Origin: Lineus longissimus
Taxonomy: Eukaryota > Nemertea > Pilidiophora > Heteronemertea > Lineidae
Direction: 5' to 3'
Length of the DNA: 64,000 nucleotides
NCBI RefSeq assembly: GCF_910592395.1
Contig: NC_088314.1
Location: 10,724,001-10,788,000 of the forward strand
Shown here: one piece after another, positions 1 through 10,540 of the stretch
Numbering within the stretch: the first letter of the stretch is position 1
Layout: every line of letters starts with the position of its first letter
The notes under the pieces: model-generated
What the model saw: the letters and a program-made list of their open reading frames with translations, nothing else
Database searches by the model: none
What the model was told of the DNA's origin: nothing
Made by a program: the position numbers and the translations under genes

Positions 1-510
1 CTTACCCAAATACTAAGACCAAATGCCTGTTGACTGTGCTTTAAGAGAGACTGGCGCCATGCCTAGAGATATGACTGACCCCTATTGGCAAATTTGTATG
101 ACTTTATCTTGCCTACCTAGCTGCTGCCTATAGTCTCCCTTTAACTGCGGAACACTTCAAAGTCGATAAAATGCCATGTTCCACCTTTTAATGTGTTCAG
201 ACCGCCATTTTCAAAATAATCAAGTCAGGACACTGCCTTCTAGTCTCATAATAAATTTTGCTTTCCTCAATAATAACATTTCTTCTTCTTCAATGCTTTC
301 ATCATTCCAAACTTCTCCTCCTCTGACTTTTACAGGGGTACAGTCATGGCAATCAAAACCCAAATACTGAGACCAAATGCCTGTTGACTGTGCTTTAAGA
401 GAGACTGGCGCCATGCCTAGTCTCTCTTAAAGCACAGTCAACAGACACCAACCCCCTCAGACTCAGAAACCACAAACGCCCAACCCTTCCTGCTACCTTA
501 ATACTTCTGG
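1..510 (-). mobile_element. 5' module of a no-TSD repeat family (nested, runs off window)
   Basis: On the minus strand this begins at 510 with CCAGAAGTATTAAGG, the same terminus seen at 2475, 23895, 44264 and 49800. It contains the family's hairpin (two 24-nt arms around AGGCATGGCGCC) at about 379-438. It interrupts another copy of the same family: elsewhere the word before the junction continues as 'gatctagtgctg', here it runs straight into the element start. The other end lies outside the window. No protein is credible; the 64-aa ORFs on both strands occur only because the copies are nearly identical. Confidence 0.75.
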
Positions 511-2475
511 ATCATGTAGATGTCAACAAGTTCACATGAACCGTATAAACCCGCATGGCGCATGTGGGGCATGCGTCTAAACCAAAGCCCCAAAATCACT
601 TGCTCACTGCTGATTCGAAAATGCGCCACCTAGTCAAAACAGGACATATGTTCTTCTAGGAATAGATCTCTTTTCAGTATTTCGTCATTCCGCTATCGTC
701 ATCACCTCATCATACTTTCATTGACATTACAGGCACACATCCACAGAGCACTCTTCAAATCATCTAGTGGTTATCCAACTAGGATTATAAAGGTAATTTC
801 TTAGCCCCGCACAGTGGGTTTCAGTCTTGATAAAGGGGCACTATTGCTAGCAGCTAGGTAGGCAAGATAAAGTTAGCCGAAGTAGCCGATAGGGGTCTCT
901 CACCCCTCAAAGTCGTCACAACTATTCAAGCTTGTACAAGGAATACATGCAGCGCTGACTCTAACAAGACCCAATGGGAATGTCGCACAGTCATCTGTCA
1001 AAAACAAGACCTATGTTGTAGTATGATCTCTTGCCAATATTTAATAATTGCACTATCGTCATCACCTCATCATACTTCATTGACATTACAGGCACACATT
1101 GACATAGACCACTGTTGCAATCAACAACACAGTCGCTATCCAAGTAGCATTATAGAGGTAATTATCATTATCATACCTCATTAGCATGTGAACCAATCGC
1201 GTCGCGTCCTTTGCGATCACGGCAAAGCCTCATGGAATAATATCTTTCACCGTTGAATAATTTTTCATATTCCATGCCTACAACTTCAATTTCTTCATTA
1301 TTCCATGGCTAGAAGTTCAATACTAATATAATATCCAAGATAAAGTTACAAGAAGTAGTCAATAGGGGTCTCTCACCTCTCACTGTATGTCCACACTATT
1401 CACGCTTGTACGAGGAATACATTCAATGCTGAATCTAACAACACCCAGTGCCCTTACTCTGTATATTAGTCACTGGAAGATGGCCCATTTCACTCCTTGC
1501 TTCTACTTCACCTATAGTCTCATTGCAAACGCCTCAGTTCTATGATATCACATTCACTTTCAGCTGGCATGCAACGCAACAACTGTGCTATCTGCCATCG
1601 CACATCAACGAAGAAGTGCAGCCGCCCACATTCCACCTCACGTCTGTCCGACCAGCTGCAATCCTCGAGGACGCCCCACTGTACCACGATTTCACTACGA
1701 TGTTTGACAAGAAGGAGCAGTGCGCGAGATAGGCTAATGAGCAGACTTCCCTCGCTTGAGTTTCGGAAGAATGTTCCATATCGCGCTAAGCTGACCACTG
1801 CTGACCATGACAGGCGTGCATTGGACTGGTACAGGTTGGAACTGAACATTGAATATGCTGGTGGTGACGCTTTCTGATGAGAAGTTGGTCGTGACTGATG
1901 CAGTATCCTTGGACTTGTCCACATCATCGTTCAATCATTGCTCTCTGCGCTGCCTTGATTCTGTACTTACCCAAATACTAAGACCAAATGCCTCTTGACT
2001 GTGCTTTAAGAGAGACTGGCGCCATGCCTAGAGATATGACTGACCCCTATTGGCAAATTTGTATGACTTTATCTTGCCTACCTAGCTGCTGCCTATAGTC
2101 TCCCTTTAACTGCGGAACACTTCAAAGTCGATAAAATGCCATGTTCCACCTTTTAATGTGTTCAGACTGCCATTTTCAAAATAATCAAGTCAGGACACTG
2201 CCTTCTCGTCTCATAATAAATTTTGCTTTCCTCAATAATAACATTTCTTCTTCTTCAATGCTTTCATCATTCCAAACTTCTCCTCCTCTGACTTTTACAG
2301 GGGTACAGTCATGGCAATCAAAACCCAAACACTGAGACCAAATGCCTGTTGACTGTGCTTTAAGAGAGACTGGCGCCATGCCTAGTCTCTCTTAAAGCAC
2401 AGTCAACAGACACCAACCCCCTCAGACTCAGAAACCACAAACGCCCAACCCTTCCTGCTACCTTAATACTTCTGG
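511..2475 (-). mobile_element. Long copy of the no-TSD repeat family, 3'-truncated by a nested copy
   Basis: Reading the minus strand from 2475, the sequence matches 44264-45990 and 49800-51530 closely: 5' module with hairpin, a third copy of the hairpin arm (about 1966-2030), then the middle module holding a 135-codon ORF (1520-1927) that recurs in the other copies. The copy stops at 511 where the 1-510 copy is inserted, so the 3' hairpin terminus is missing. Nothing indicates that the ORF is used; overlapping ORFs on both strands are equally conserved. Confidence 0.75.
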
Positions 2476-2504
2476 ATTATTCTTTAGGTCTAGCCTAGTT
2501 GTAG

Positions 2505-2528
2505 AGTCACATACAGTCACATACAGTC
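2505..2528. repeat. 10-bp tandem duplication in the left flank of the PolB element
   Basis: The word agtcacatac occurs twice head to tail and is followed by a partial third copy. The surrounding 2476-2868 is AT-rich, and I see no gene or terminal repeat in it. It is one of many short tandem duplications in this element. Confidence 0.7.
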
Positions 2529-2868
2529 GATCGGTCATTATTTATATACACCCAAGGAAATTTTCTATGAAGTCTCATGAAATCGTCTTGTACTGCATGA
2601 AACCATTGTTTCTCGTAATTTTTACGCTTGCATTAGGATTTAGGGAAGATTTGGAATGCATTCATTACTTATTCAGCCTATTTGCTAATTTAGAGTTATT
2701 CAAATGACCGTGGTTTCGCCCGAATCAAATGTAAACAAAGTCGTATTTATCGATCTTTGAATGCGAGCTTGCTTTTTCCCTAAATCTACCTTACTGAATC
2801 AAATGATATGTGTCAGATGTCAATCTCTTGGTTAATGTTCGGAGATCCGAGCAGCTGGCTCAGTTAGT

Positions 2869-3243
2869 ATGTCTGCATTAGCTGGTGTCATCACCGCACC
2901 AATAGGTTTAGCTTTGGGTGGTGTGACCATTGGGAGCGCCATTATCTCCTCAGTCCTAAGTTGTAAGAAAAAAGATATCCTGAAGAAAATTGAAAAACAT
3001 GAGAAGATTGGAATGTTGGCAATTTCAAAACTTAACTCCATCAATGATCTGGTAAGTAAGGCCATGAGTAATTCACACATTTCAACAGATGAGTTTACCT
3101 TGATTCTCAAAGAAAAGGAAAAATACATTGCCATGAAAAATGCCATCAGAAAAAAACAGAGGGAGGCAAGTTCAGCTGTTGATGTGGAATCTTTAAAGAA
3201 GACTTTTTTAGAAGAAGGAAAAAACTGGCACAAACAGAGATGA
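2869..3243 (+). CDS. Small hydrophobic-then-coiled-coil protein of the PolB element
   Basis: This is a 124-aa product. Residues 1-32 form a glycine/alanine-rich hydrophobic stretch (AGVITAPIGLALGG and on), probably one or two membrane-inserting segments. Residues 33-124 are charged and probably helical or coiled-coil (lysine/glutamate-rich, with the word LNSINDLVSKAM). The first ATG at 2869 is preceded in frame by codons that look coding (SEIRAAGSVS) back to a stop at 2833, so the true N-terminus may have been longer and lost. From memory, similar proteins travel with this type of polymerase in animal genomes, but no function is known to me. It sits about 200 bp upstream of the polymerase gene, same direction. 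Confidence 0.55.
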   Translation: MSALAGVITAPIGLALGGVTIGSAIISSVLSCKKKDILKKIEKHEKIGMLAISKLNSINDLVSKAMSNSHISTDEFTLILKEKEKYIAMKNAIRKKQREASSAVDVESLKKTFLEEGKNWHKQR

Positions 3244-3448
3244 TAGAGAAACTAAAGTCACAGTAATCAACCACCACCATTTCGAGCACCGCTCCTCGGA
3301 CTCTGTCCATTACCACTACTACTATCCTCAACCATTACCAACCACTGATTTACTGGTGTCACCATTACTGGGATCAGCATTATTGCCATCAGCACCCCCG
3401 ATGTATGTTGAAAATTAAATTTAATAATTTTGTTTATTCTAAATAGAA

Positions 3449-6400
3449 ATGGTTGATAAAAATGAGAAAATACATTGTTCAACATGTAACAAGGAGATAT
3501 CCTTCAGCAATCTTTCAGCACATAGGAAAACCAAAGGTCATCAAAGAATGAAAGGTCATCAAAGAATGGAGTTATCAAGCCAGTCAGACTCGCATTCACT
3601 GCGTTCTCGTTCACTGCGTTTACCTAACCCTATTCTACTACAAGATACCAAGAAACTTGAATTCGAGGCTAAGGAATTGGAGAGCATAAAGAATGTGAAG
3701 GATATCGAAGTGGTAAAAGAATTTGGTAAGCCAGTCGTTACCATTCGTCTGAAAATTAGCAAACCGGCAAAACACGTTTTCGAGTACAGAGGTAAACTGG
3801 AAGAAATTCTCTTCAAGCTAACTGATTACCATCATAAAATAAGTATTTCAGTTAAAGCTGAATTTGACAGATCTGGCGAAAAGGCTATCTATCCTATTCA
3901 ATCTCCCATGGAAAGCATAATTTCAAGAAACCAGAAAATTAATGCCCTAAACAGTCAATTGAACTACATAAAGGCCGAGATTGAGGAACGATACTTCGAA
4001 GGAAGCGGCCTGAGTTTAAATGAAATCAAGTCGTGCGATCTCGCAATATGTTCCCACAAGAAATGTAAAGGTGGTCACTACACTAGTTTACCATTCCGAA
4101 CTAAAGCTGTAATTAATGTGAAATCAAATGATGAGAAATGTTTTCTGTGGAGTCTTTTTGGCTGCCAAATACAAAAACGACAGAAACGTCACTGAAATCT
4201 ATCCCAATCAAAACGAGGAAAGCTCGATGAAGATCAAATCATTTCCTGTGTGCGTTCAAAAGGATATCCCTAAGATCGAACAAGACAACAATCTCAAGAT
4301 TAATGTGTTCAAGTTAGAGAACGAATGGGCTAAAAGCATTTATGCCACAAAGCTGGAACCACTCTACCTCTTTAAGAACCACGATGATGATGATGTAATC
4401 GATCTGTTGTATTTCAAGGGTCATTTCATGTACATAAGAGACATAAATCTATTCTTCAAGACTGACAGGAATAGTGTATTCATTTGTAGGAGATGCATGA
4501 ATTACTTTTACAAGAAATCTACACTAGAAAGACATAAATTGAAATGTGGACAACACGATTACTGTAAGATCAGTCTGCCTCAACCGAATAGTAAATGGTC
4601 ACAACTTAAGTTTGAAAAGCACTCATTCAAGAACAGAGTTCCCTTTGTAATCTATGCTGATTTCGAAGCGATAAGCACAACAGTCAATGATAATGCAACT
4701 CGGACAGAGTTTAGAGAGCAGTGCTCAAATGATACTAATACCACTAAAAAACTATTCAAACAGATTGCGTCAGCAGTTGGAGTTTACGTTCACTCTGACT
4801 ATCCACAAATCTACGCCAGTGAGTATCTCTGTCACAGGGGTGCTGATGTAGTTGACGTTTTCTGTAACTGGTTACTCAGAATGGAAGAGACGTTCTCAAC
4901 TCTACTGAACTGCAACATTCCTCTCATCATGACAAACGAAGATTTGGTGAGATATCCCCAAGAAACAAACTGTTACTACTGCAATACATTTTTAAGTGAG
5001 GACAGAGTTCAAGATCACAATCACTACAATTGAAAATACAGAGGTGCTGCTCACAACGCTTGCAACTTGAGCGAGAAGAAAGCCATGTTTGTCCCAGTGT
5101 TTTTTCACAATCTCAGTAATTACGATGCTCACCTCTTCATCAGAGATTTGATGTCTAGATCACACAAGAAACTGAAGCTTCTTGCTAAAAACGCAGAAGA
5201 GTACATTTCATTTGAGTTAGGTTGTTTTAAATTTTTAGACTCTTACAGATTCTTACAGTCTGGCTTGGACAACATCACCAAATCGATGGAAGATGGTGAC
5301 TTTAAGATAACAAGACAGTCTTACCCCAATCCTGACGATTTTAAACTATTGAGGAAGAAAGGATCGGTGCCTTATTCATTTTACACGTCACATGAAAGTT
5401 ACAGTGTTACTCACTTAGAGAAGTCTATGTTCTTTGATGAATTAAAGAATGAAATGGCGGATGATTCAGTTTACCTAAAATCCAAAGACATATGGGATCA
5501 TTTCAAGATCAGAAATCATAAAGAGTTCATCGACCTGTACCTCAAAACAGATGTTCTTTTGTTAGCTGATTTATTCGACAAATTCAGGGACGTTAATATA
5601 AACAATTTTCAGATCGATCCTTGTCACTGCTATTCAGCACCTGGCTTGACCTGGTTGGCCGGATTGAAACACACAGACATAAATCTCGAACTTCTTACCG
5701 ATACCAATATTCTACTTACTTTTGAAAAGGCAATAAGAGGTGGAATTTCAGGTGTGATGGGAATAAGACATGTCAAGGCAGATGAACACCACAAACTACT
5801 CTACATAGACACAAACAATCTCTACGGCTGGGCTATGATGGAAAGTCAGCCTTACGGCAGTTTTCAAATGTTTGACGATACCATGAACAAAGCAAACATA
5901 ACTTATCAGAAGATCATGTCAATTCCTAAAGACAGTAAAGTAGCATATCTTTTCGAAGTAGATTTGGCTTATCCAGAGGAAATCAAGTTCAAGTCAAAGA
6001 ACTTTCCATTCTGTCCAGAATCTCTTTTCATAGACGACGACGAATTAAGCCCTTACCAGAAAGAGTTACTTGGTGACGAGAAGAGGTCAAGGGTAGAAAA
6101 ATTGATCCTCACACAGAAGGACAAGACCAACTACATTGTGCATTACAGACTTTTACAGTTTTACTTAAAGCAAGGAATGACACTAAAAAAGGTCCATTCT
6201 GTCATCAGTTTCAAACAATCAAAGTGGTTGAAATCATACATAGACTTCAACACTAAAAAGAGGATGGCTTCTACTACTGATTTCGAGAAAGATTACTTCA
6301 AATTAATGAACAATGCTTTCTACGGAAAGACATGTGAACACGTAAGGAACAGGGTAGAAATTGAACTGGTGACAGATGGAGAAAGTGCCAAGAACTTCAT

Positions 6401-7133
6401 GGCAAGTCCCAGGTTTTCATCGATTAACATCTTTGACGAAAGTAGCGCGGCAATTTGCATGAGGAAAACATCAATGAAGTTCAACAAGCCAATCTACATA
6501 GGAGCTGCAGTACTGGAGTTGTCCAAGCTGCTGATGTATGAATTCTACTACAACATACTTCAACCTTACTTTGGTGAGAAAAACCTAGAACTTCTTTATT
6601 TGGACACGGATTCTTTCGTTTTGAAGATCAAAACCGATGATTTAACAGCAGACCTCAAAGGGTTAAAGGATCACTTCGACTTCAGTAATTACCAAAAGGA
6701 TCATCCCCTTTACGACACTAGCAAGAAGAAAGTGCCAGGTCACTTTAAGGATGAGCTGGGAGGAGACGAAATGATAGAATTCATTGCACTTAGGAGTAAG
6801 ATGTATTCGTACAGAACTAAGACTACGTCTGGAGAGCAAGGCTCGACCAAAAATTCAGAATCAAAGAAATTGAAGGGAATCGCTAATAATGTAGTGAAGA
6901 AGTCTATTACATTTGATGACTACGTTGATTGTCTTGAAAACACTAAGACTTTTAATCACAAAATGCGTCATCTGAGGTCAGAAAAGCATCAAATGTATCT
7001 GGAAGAGATTGACAAGAAAAGCTTAAGCCCTTTCGATGACAAGCGTTTCATCTTGGAGGATGGCATCTCTACATTGCCTTTCGGCATGTACTATGAAAAA
7101 TACATTGATTACAGTGATTTAATGAATGTTTAA
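3449..7133 (+). pseudogene. Protein-primed family B DNA polymerase, broken by one frameshift and one stop
   Basis: A ~1,228-codon gene in three pieces. The first ORF (3449-4195) opens with a C2H2-like finger (CxxC, then H-x5-H, residues 10-31). The frame changes near 4145-4165, just after FLWSL. The second (to 5033) carries another CxxC...H-x4-C finger and the exonuclease I motif YADFEAI (about 4651). An in-frame TGA at 5031-5033 separates the third (5067-7133), which holds Exo II (HNLSNYDAH, ~5106), Exo III (YLKTDVLLLADLF, ~5538), Pol A (YIDTNNLYG, ~5802), Pol B (KLMNNAFYGKT, ~6301) and Pol C (YLDTDSF, ~6598). All catalytic aspartates are present, so breakage looks recent. The two finger motifs and the layout match polymerases of Polinton/adinto-like elements rather than host replicases. 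The role would be protein-primed replication of a linear genome. Confidence 0.9.
3533..3568 (+). repeat. 18-bp in-frame tandem duplication in the polymerase N-terminus
   Basis: Two perfect 18-bp units encode KGHQRM twice, next to the first zinc finger of the polymerase. The duplication is in frame and exact. Confidence 0.9.
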
Positions 7134-7149
7134 CTAATGAATGTTTAAC
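7121..7149 (+). repeat. 15-bp tandem duplication across the polymerase stop codon
   Basis: The unit aatgaatgtttaac is repeated with one spacer base, so the polymerase stop (TAA at 7131-7133) is duplicated with its context. Confidence 0.85.
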
Positions 7150-7165
7150 CTTAATTAAATAGAAA

Positions 7166-7903
7166 ATGGACTTCATAATTTTTGAGGGTGAATGCGATGA
7201 AGCCATATTTGAGCTTAACTTAACAGACCCATTGAACATAAAATCGATCACTTTGAAAACGGTAGCGTTTTACAATTCATGGTGGACTGGTGATAACGTT
7301 CCGGGTATTACCGAATTGTTAAAAATGGAAAATGACTCAAGACAACAATCCGATTCTTTCTATGTCCCATTTGATGGTCATTTCAGTTTGTCCTAACTTT
7401 GCTCCTTTATCAATGAGCATATCAAAAATCCTGCAGGACATGTTAACATCAGCTGTGACAATAACAATTATCTTATCATTGAACTTACTGAAGACAGGTT
7501 GTTTATGTTGAAAGATGACTATCTCGGTGATGAATATTTTACAATAGTAAACACATTTTTTGGTTTTAAACAAACTAAATTCACCAAGAAAGGAAAATAC
7601 TACTCCACCAAGCCACTTAACTTTTACAGAAAAGAACTATTCTTAAGATCAAATTTGGTTGACAAAGCTAAGACCCTCTACAACAATAAACCTTCTGACA
7701 TTTTATGTATCGTTCCTGTTGAAGATGGTGATCAGGTACAATACCAGAGATATGAACTCAATTGTAAGAAAATAGTGAACAAAAAATGTTCAAATCAAGT
7801 CAAATTTGAAATCACTGATGAGAATGGTAAAATAGTTAATTTCAGAGGGAGCTCAGTTACTAAAAATTTTTCACTTGAAACTAAGAATAGTGTGTTTGAA
7901 TGA
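7166..7903 (+). pseudogene. Probable virion structural protein (jelly-roll type), one in-frame stop
   Basis: A single frame of about 245 codons starts at ATG 7166, is cut by TAA at 7394-7396 and then stays open to TGA 7903. The product is rich in predicted beta strands: IKSITLKTVAFYNSWW near the start and a closing strand pair ITDENGKIVNFRG. That closing pattern is what I associate with capsid-type proteins encoded beside such polymerases, so I infer a penton-like or minor structural role; this rests on recall, not on a search. It follows the polymerase by only 32 bp in the same direction, and the leftward genes converge on it from the other side. Confidence 0.55.
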
Positions 7904-7950
7904 TTCTTGTTGTATCACTTGAATAAATTCTTGTTGTATCACTTGAATAA
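7903..7950. repeat. 24-bp perfect tandem duplication at the convergence point
   Basis: Two exact 24-bp units lie at the end of the structural gene and just before the 3' end of the leftward membrane-protein gene. They contain tatcacttgaataa, so a possible polyadenylation context (AATAAA-like aataaat) is duplicated. Confidence 0.9.
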
Positions 7951-7953
7951 ATT

Positions 7954-8496
7954 CTACTCCATTAAACTAAGATTACATGTTTTAGGAGTTGTGTAACAGT
8001 TATCTTTTCCTTCTGGTTTACTACCTTTTAATTTGCTTACTTCTGGTTTACTACCCTCTCGTACTTTCTTGTTAGTTTTAATCTTAGGATAGCAGTAAAT
8101 GATGACTGCAAAACCAAATGCAGCTAAAATGACATACAGTGTTGTACTCCTGAAACTTCCAGTATTTTCAGGCTTATCGAGCTCTGCTCTTTGGACTTTG
8201 TCCGAATTGATATCAGTATTTTCAGGCTTATCGAGCTCTGGTTGATTTGAACTTTGTTCGGGTTCATCGTCTTTCCTGGGTTCATCTTCTTTCCTGGGTT
8301 CATAATCTTTCCCAGTAAACCTCTCCTTTTTTGACTTCTTGAATTCCTGAGATCTTTTACCTAATTCTCGAGACCATGCAATTTGTTTTTCTGATCTTGC
8401 TCTCTTAAGGGGCTTTTCACTGTCCGTCACTCGAGCTATGCTCTCGGGCTCTGATCTCTGGACTTTGTCCTGGACTTTGTCCTGATCCACTTCCAT
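7954..8496 (-). CDS. Single-pass membrane protein with repetitive charged N-terminal domain
   Basis: A 180-aa product. Residues 1-117 are hydrophilic: a basic stretch (LKRARSEKQ, about 30-38, possibly a nuclear signal), lysine-rich 48-60, then E/D/P/K-rich repeats. The eight residues ELDKPENT occur twice (about 87-94 and 105-112). Residues 118-136 (TLYVILAAFGFAVIIYCY) form a clear transmembrane helix, followed by a basic tail. I do not recognise the family. As part of a virus-like gene set it could be a virion membrane or core-anchoring protein, which is inference only. Its start overlaps the end of the upstream leftward gene by about 80 nt in another frame. Confidence 0.6.
   Translation of the reverse strand: MEVDQDKVQDKVQRSEPESIARVTDSEKPLKRARSEKQIAWSRELGKRSQEFKKSKKERFTGKDYEPRKEDEPRKDDEPEQSSNQPELDKPENTDINSDKVQRAELDKPENTGSFRSTTLYVILAAFGFAVIIYCYPKIKTNKKVREGSKPEVSKLKGSKPEGKDNCYTTPKTCNLSLME
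8161..8306 (-). repeat. In-frame 54-bp and 18-bp repeats in the membrane-protein gene
   Basis: A 26-bp word recurs at 8161-8186 and 8215-8240 (period 54), and an 18-bp unit containing ctttcctgggttcat recurs about three times at 8262-8306. A 12-bp unit (ggactttgtcct) is also doubled at 8460-8483. All are multiples of three and keep the frame. Confidence 0.8.
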
Positions 8497-9231
8497 TTAA
8501 TCTTATGAAATTTTCATGTTCACTAGCAGATTTTGTTTCTTGACAATGTCCTAAAGTGATCAGTGTTGATGAGGCAAGAGCAGTTAGTGCACCCATTCTC
8601 AAACTCAACCATCCTAACCACCTGTCCAATTCATTGGTAACAATGTAATCATTTCTTAGGTCTTCGTACAGCTGGTCTTCGTCATCAACAGGCAAGAGAC
8701 TGTCTTACCCAATGAATCGTTAAGTCTGGCAGCCATCTTTGTCTGGTAGATTCTATGGTGTTTCGATACTTCCTTCTCATTCATTGCGTCTAAATCATTA
8801 AATGTAATCTGTTTATTTAGGAAATCCTTGCTTTTACCTGTTGCAACAAGCACATCAAGGTCTAGTTTAGCTTTAAGGCCAGTTTCAGTTAAAGCTTCAA
8901 GGCCATTTTCAGTTAAATTTTGTTGACAGTTAGTCGAGCTTTGTTGGCAACTAGGGTTAACTAGACCTTGACTAGAACTGACTAGACCTTGACTAGGGTT
9001 AACTAGAACTTGACTAGAACTGACTAAATTTGAACTATTTAACGCCTTGTTAGAAGCTTGTTGCTTTGTAGTGTAATTCTGTTGGTAATTAGCATTGTTC
9101 TGTTGAAAGTTAGCTGCATTCTGTTGGTAATTAGTTGCAATGGGATTAGCTGGATTTGAACTAGCATTAACTGGGATCACTCCGATTTGTTTCATTTGCT
9201 GCTCAATTATCGTTGATGTCTGATTATTCAT
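8417..9231 (-). pseudogene. Conserved unknown protein of the PolB element, one frameshift
   Basis: From ATG 9231 the frame encodes a Gln/Asn/Ser-rich region (repeats such as NYQQN and NPSQGLVSSSQ), then a charged helical part (ITFNDLDAMNEKEVSKHHRIY). Near 8680-8700 the sense frame changes: the first frame ends at 8656, while the other frame (from about 8695) continues with DQLYEDLRNDYIVTNELD and a hydrophobic helix LGWLSLRMGALTALASS. Together they read as one protein of about 240-270 residues. I recall proteins with a similar C-terminal half beside this class of polymerase but know no function. The second frame overlaps the start of the membrane-protein gene. Confidence 0.5.
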
Positions 9232-9349
9232 TTATTTGAACGGAAAATCCCTTCCAGACAAAGTCCTACTTACTAGAAAGAGGATATCTCGATCTGGCAA
9301 GGTCTAGACTACATGGTAAAGGGTAACATTTACTGATATCTTGCACCTC

Positions 9350-10345
9350 TTATGCCTTCAATAAAATTTCACTTTGATTATCGATCGCTTGTTCATTTTC
9401 ATATTCAAGCCTGTAATTTTTGAAGAAAATACTTCCTAAGAAACCAGACCATAGAGATCTCAAATCATCCAGTCGGTCCTTATCGGTTGGATTCGGTTTC
9501 AATACTACATAATCAATTTTCAATGCTTTAAATGCTTGGTGTAAAAACAGCTTGTAATTTATGGTAATTTTAACTCCCCTGTAATGAAGATATTTGAGGA
9601 ATGCCAAGAAAACCATTCTGAGATCTGTGAAATTGTCTTTGGTCAACTGAGGTTTACCAATTGCTCTGTTAATGAATTCAATTTCTAAATAAGTGTCACA
9701 CTCTAGACCAGGTAAGACATCATTGGGTTTGAGTTTAACAATACCAAATCGCAAGGCATTCAGGACTGTTTTTTCATAGCTGGTCGCACAGAGCCATTTT
9801 CTTGGACTTGAGAAGTAAACCTTAATCCTACTTTCAACAAAATGTTTCAAATCATTTACGAATAAATCTGACAAACGTGTCTGGCCAAGGTTTCTGATGA
9901 TGTAGTCAAAGTAACGTGTTTTGTTCTCAATAGTGATTTCTGGATTCTTAAAGTCATCACTGTAAGTGGTAGAATTGCAATTACTGCAGTACGTGTAAAG
10001 TTGCTTGGCCGGTCTGTCAAAATTCAGTTTTTTCTTGCATTCAAAAAGTGTCCATCGTTTGCAGTTACGGCACAATTGAGCATCACTTCCTGTGAATGTA
10101 TCATACTGTTTCATAGGTGTTACCTGGTACATAGGTGTTACCTGGTTCATAGGTGTTACTGTAAGATCGAGATCTGCTCTGTGCACTTTGTCCGGATATT
10201 CTTCAGAGATTGTCAATAATGGTTCAACCCTTGGTCTAATGTAACCATTTTGTTTCATAGGTGTTACCTGTTTCATTGGATTGAAATACTTCATTTTACT
10301 AAAATACTTCTCTAAAGAGACATAACTGTACATTCTTTCACTCAT
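9350..10345 (-). CDS. 331-aa protein with N-terminal repeats and a Cys4 zinc-ribbon-like motif
   Basis: ATG at 10345, stop at 9350, uninterrupted. Residues 22-80 contain four or five copies of a hexapeptide like VTPMKQ or VTPMYQ, made by an 18-bp DNA repeat. Cysteines at about 92, 95, 103, 120 and 123 (LCRNCKRW ... YCSNCNS) suggest a zinc ribbon. The remaining 200 residues look globular and mixed helical, without a motif I can name; there is no D-D-35-E pattern, so it is not an obvious integrase. It lies 22 bp downstream of the 47-aa gene in the same direction, probably co-transcribed. Confidence 0.6.
   Translation of the reverse strand: MSERMYSYVSLEKYFSKMKYFNPMKQVTPMKQNGYIRPRVEPLLTISEEYPDKVHRADLDLTVTPMNQVTPMYQVTPMKQYDTFTGSDAQLCRNCKRWTLFECKKKLNFDRPAKQLYTYCSNCNSTTYSDDFKNPEITIENKTRYFDYIIRNLGQTRLSDLFVNDLKHFVESRIKVYFSSPRKWLCATSYEKTVLNALRFGIVKLKPNDVLPGLECDTYLEIEFINRAIGKPQLTKDNFTDLRMVFLAFLKYLHYRGVKITINYKLFLHQAFKALKIDYVVLKPNPTDKDRLDDLRSLWSGFLGSIFFKNYRLEYENEQAIDNQSEILLKA
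10112..10160 (-). repeat. 18-bp tandem repeat (cataggtgttacctggt)
   Basis: Two and a half exact units lie at 10112-10155, and a related unit recurs at 10256-10273. They encode the VTPMxQ hexapeptides of the 331-aa protein. Confidence 0.85.
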
Positions 10346-10366
10346 GATTTAGAATAAAAAAAATCA

Positions 10367-10510
10367 TTAAGTAGTAAACTTGCTTTTAATTTTGTGACAT
10401 TTCGCGCACTTGACCAGTAGATATCTGTGTCCATTTGAAGTGATGTGATGAGTTAACTTACCCGAATTACCTGTAATTCCCTTACATCTAAGGCAGTAAA
10501 TCTTATTCAT
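10367..10510 (-). CDS. 47-aa CxxC...CxxC mini zinc-finger protein (DUF5679-like)
   Basis: This short gene is easily missed. ATG is at 10510-10508 and TAA at 10369-10367. The product has CLRC at 6-9 and CAKC at 35-38, a GNSGKLTHHITSNGHRY linker and a basic tail ending KIKSKFTT. That spacing and the closing Cys-x2-Cys-x-K...KSKF are what I recall for the DUF5679-type mini-proteins encoded by many double-stranded DNA viruses and Polinton-like elements; I could not run a profile to confirm. It is the first gene of the leftward group, 22 bp before the 331-aa gene. Confidence 0.7.
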   Translation of the reverse strand: MNKIYCLRCKGITGNSGKLTHHITSNGHRYLLVKCAKCHKIKSKFTT

Positions 10511-10540
10511 ATTTAAGTAGCAGAGTATTTTTTTAATTTG

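Noticed and set aside
9350-10345. 331-aa zinc-ribbon protein as an RVE integrase
   Set aside because: No H2C2 finger and no D-D-35-E spacing; cysteine layout is a plain zinc ribbon.
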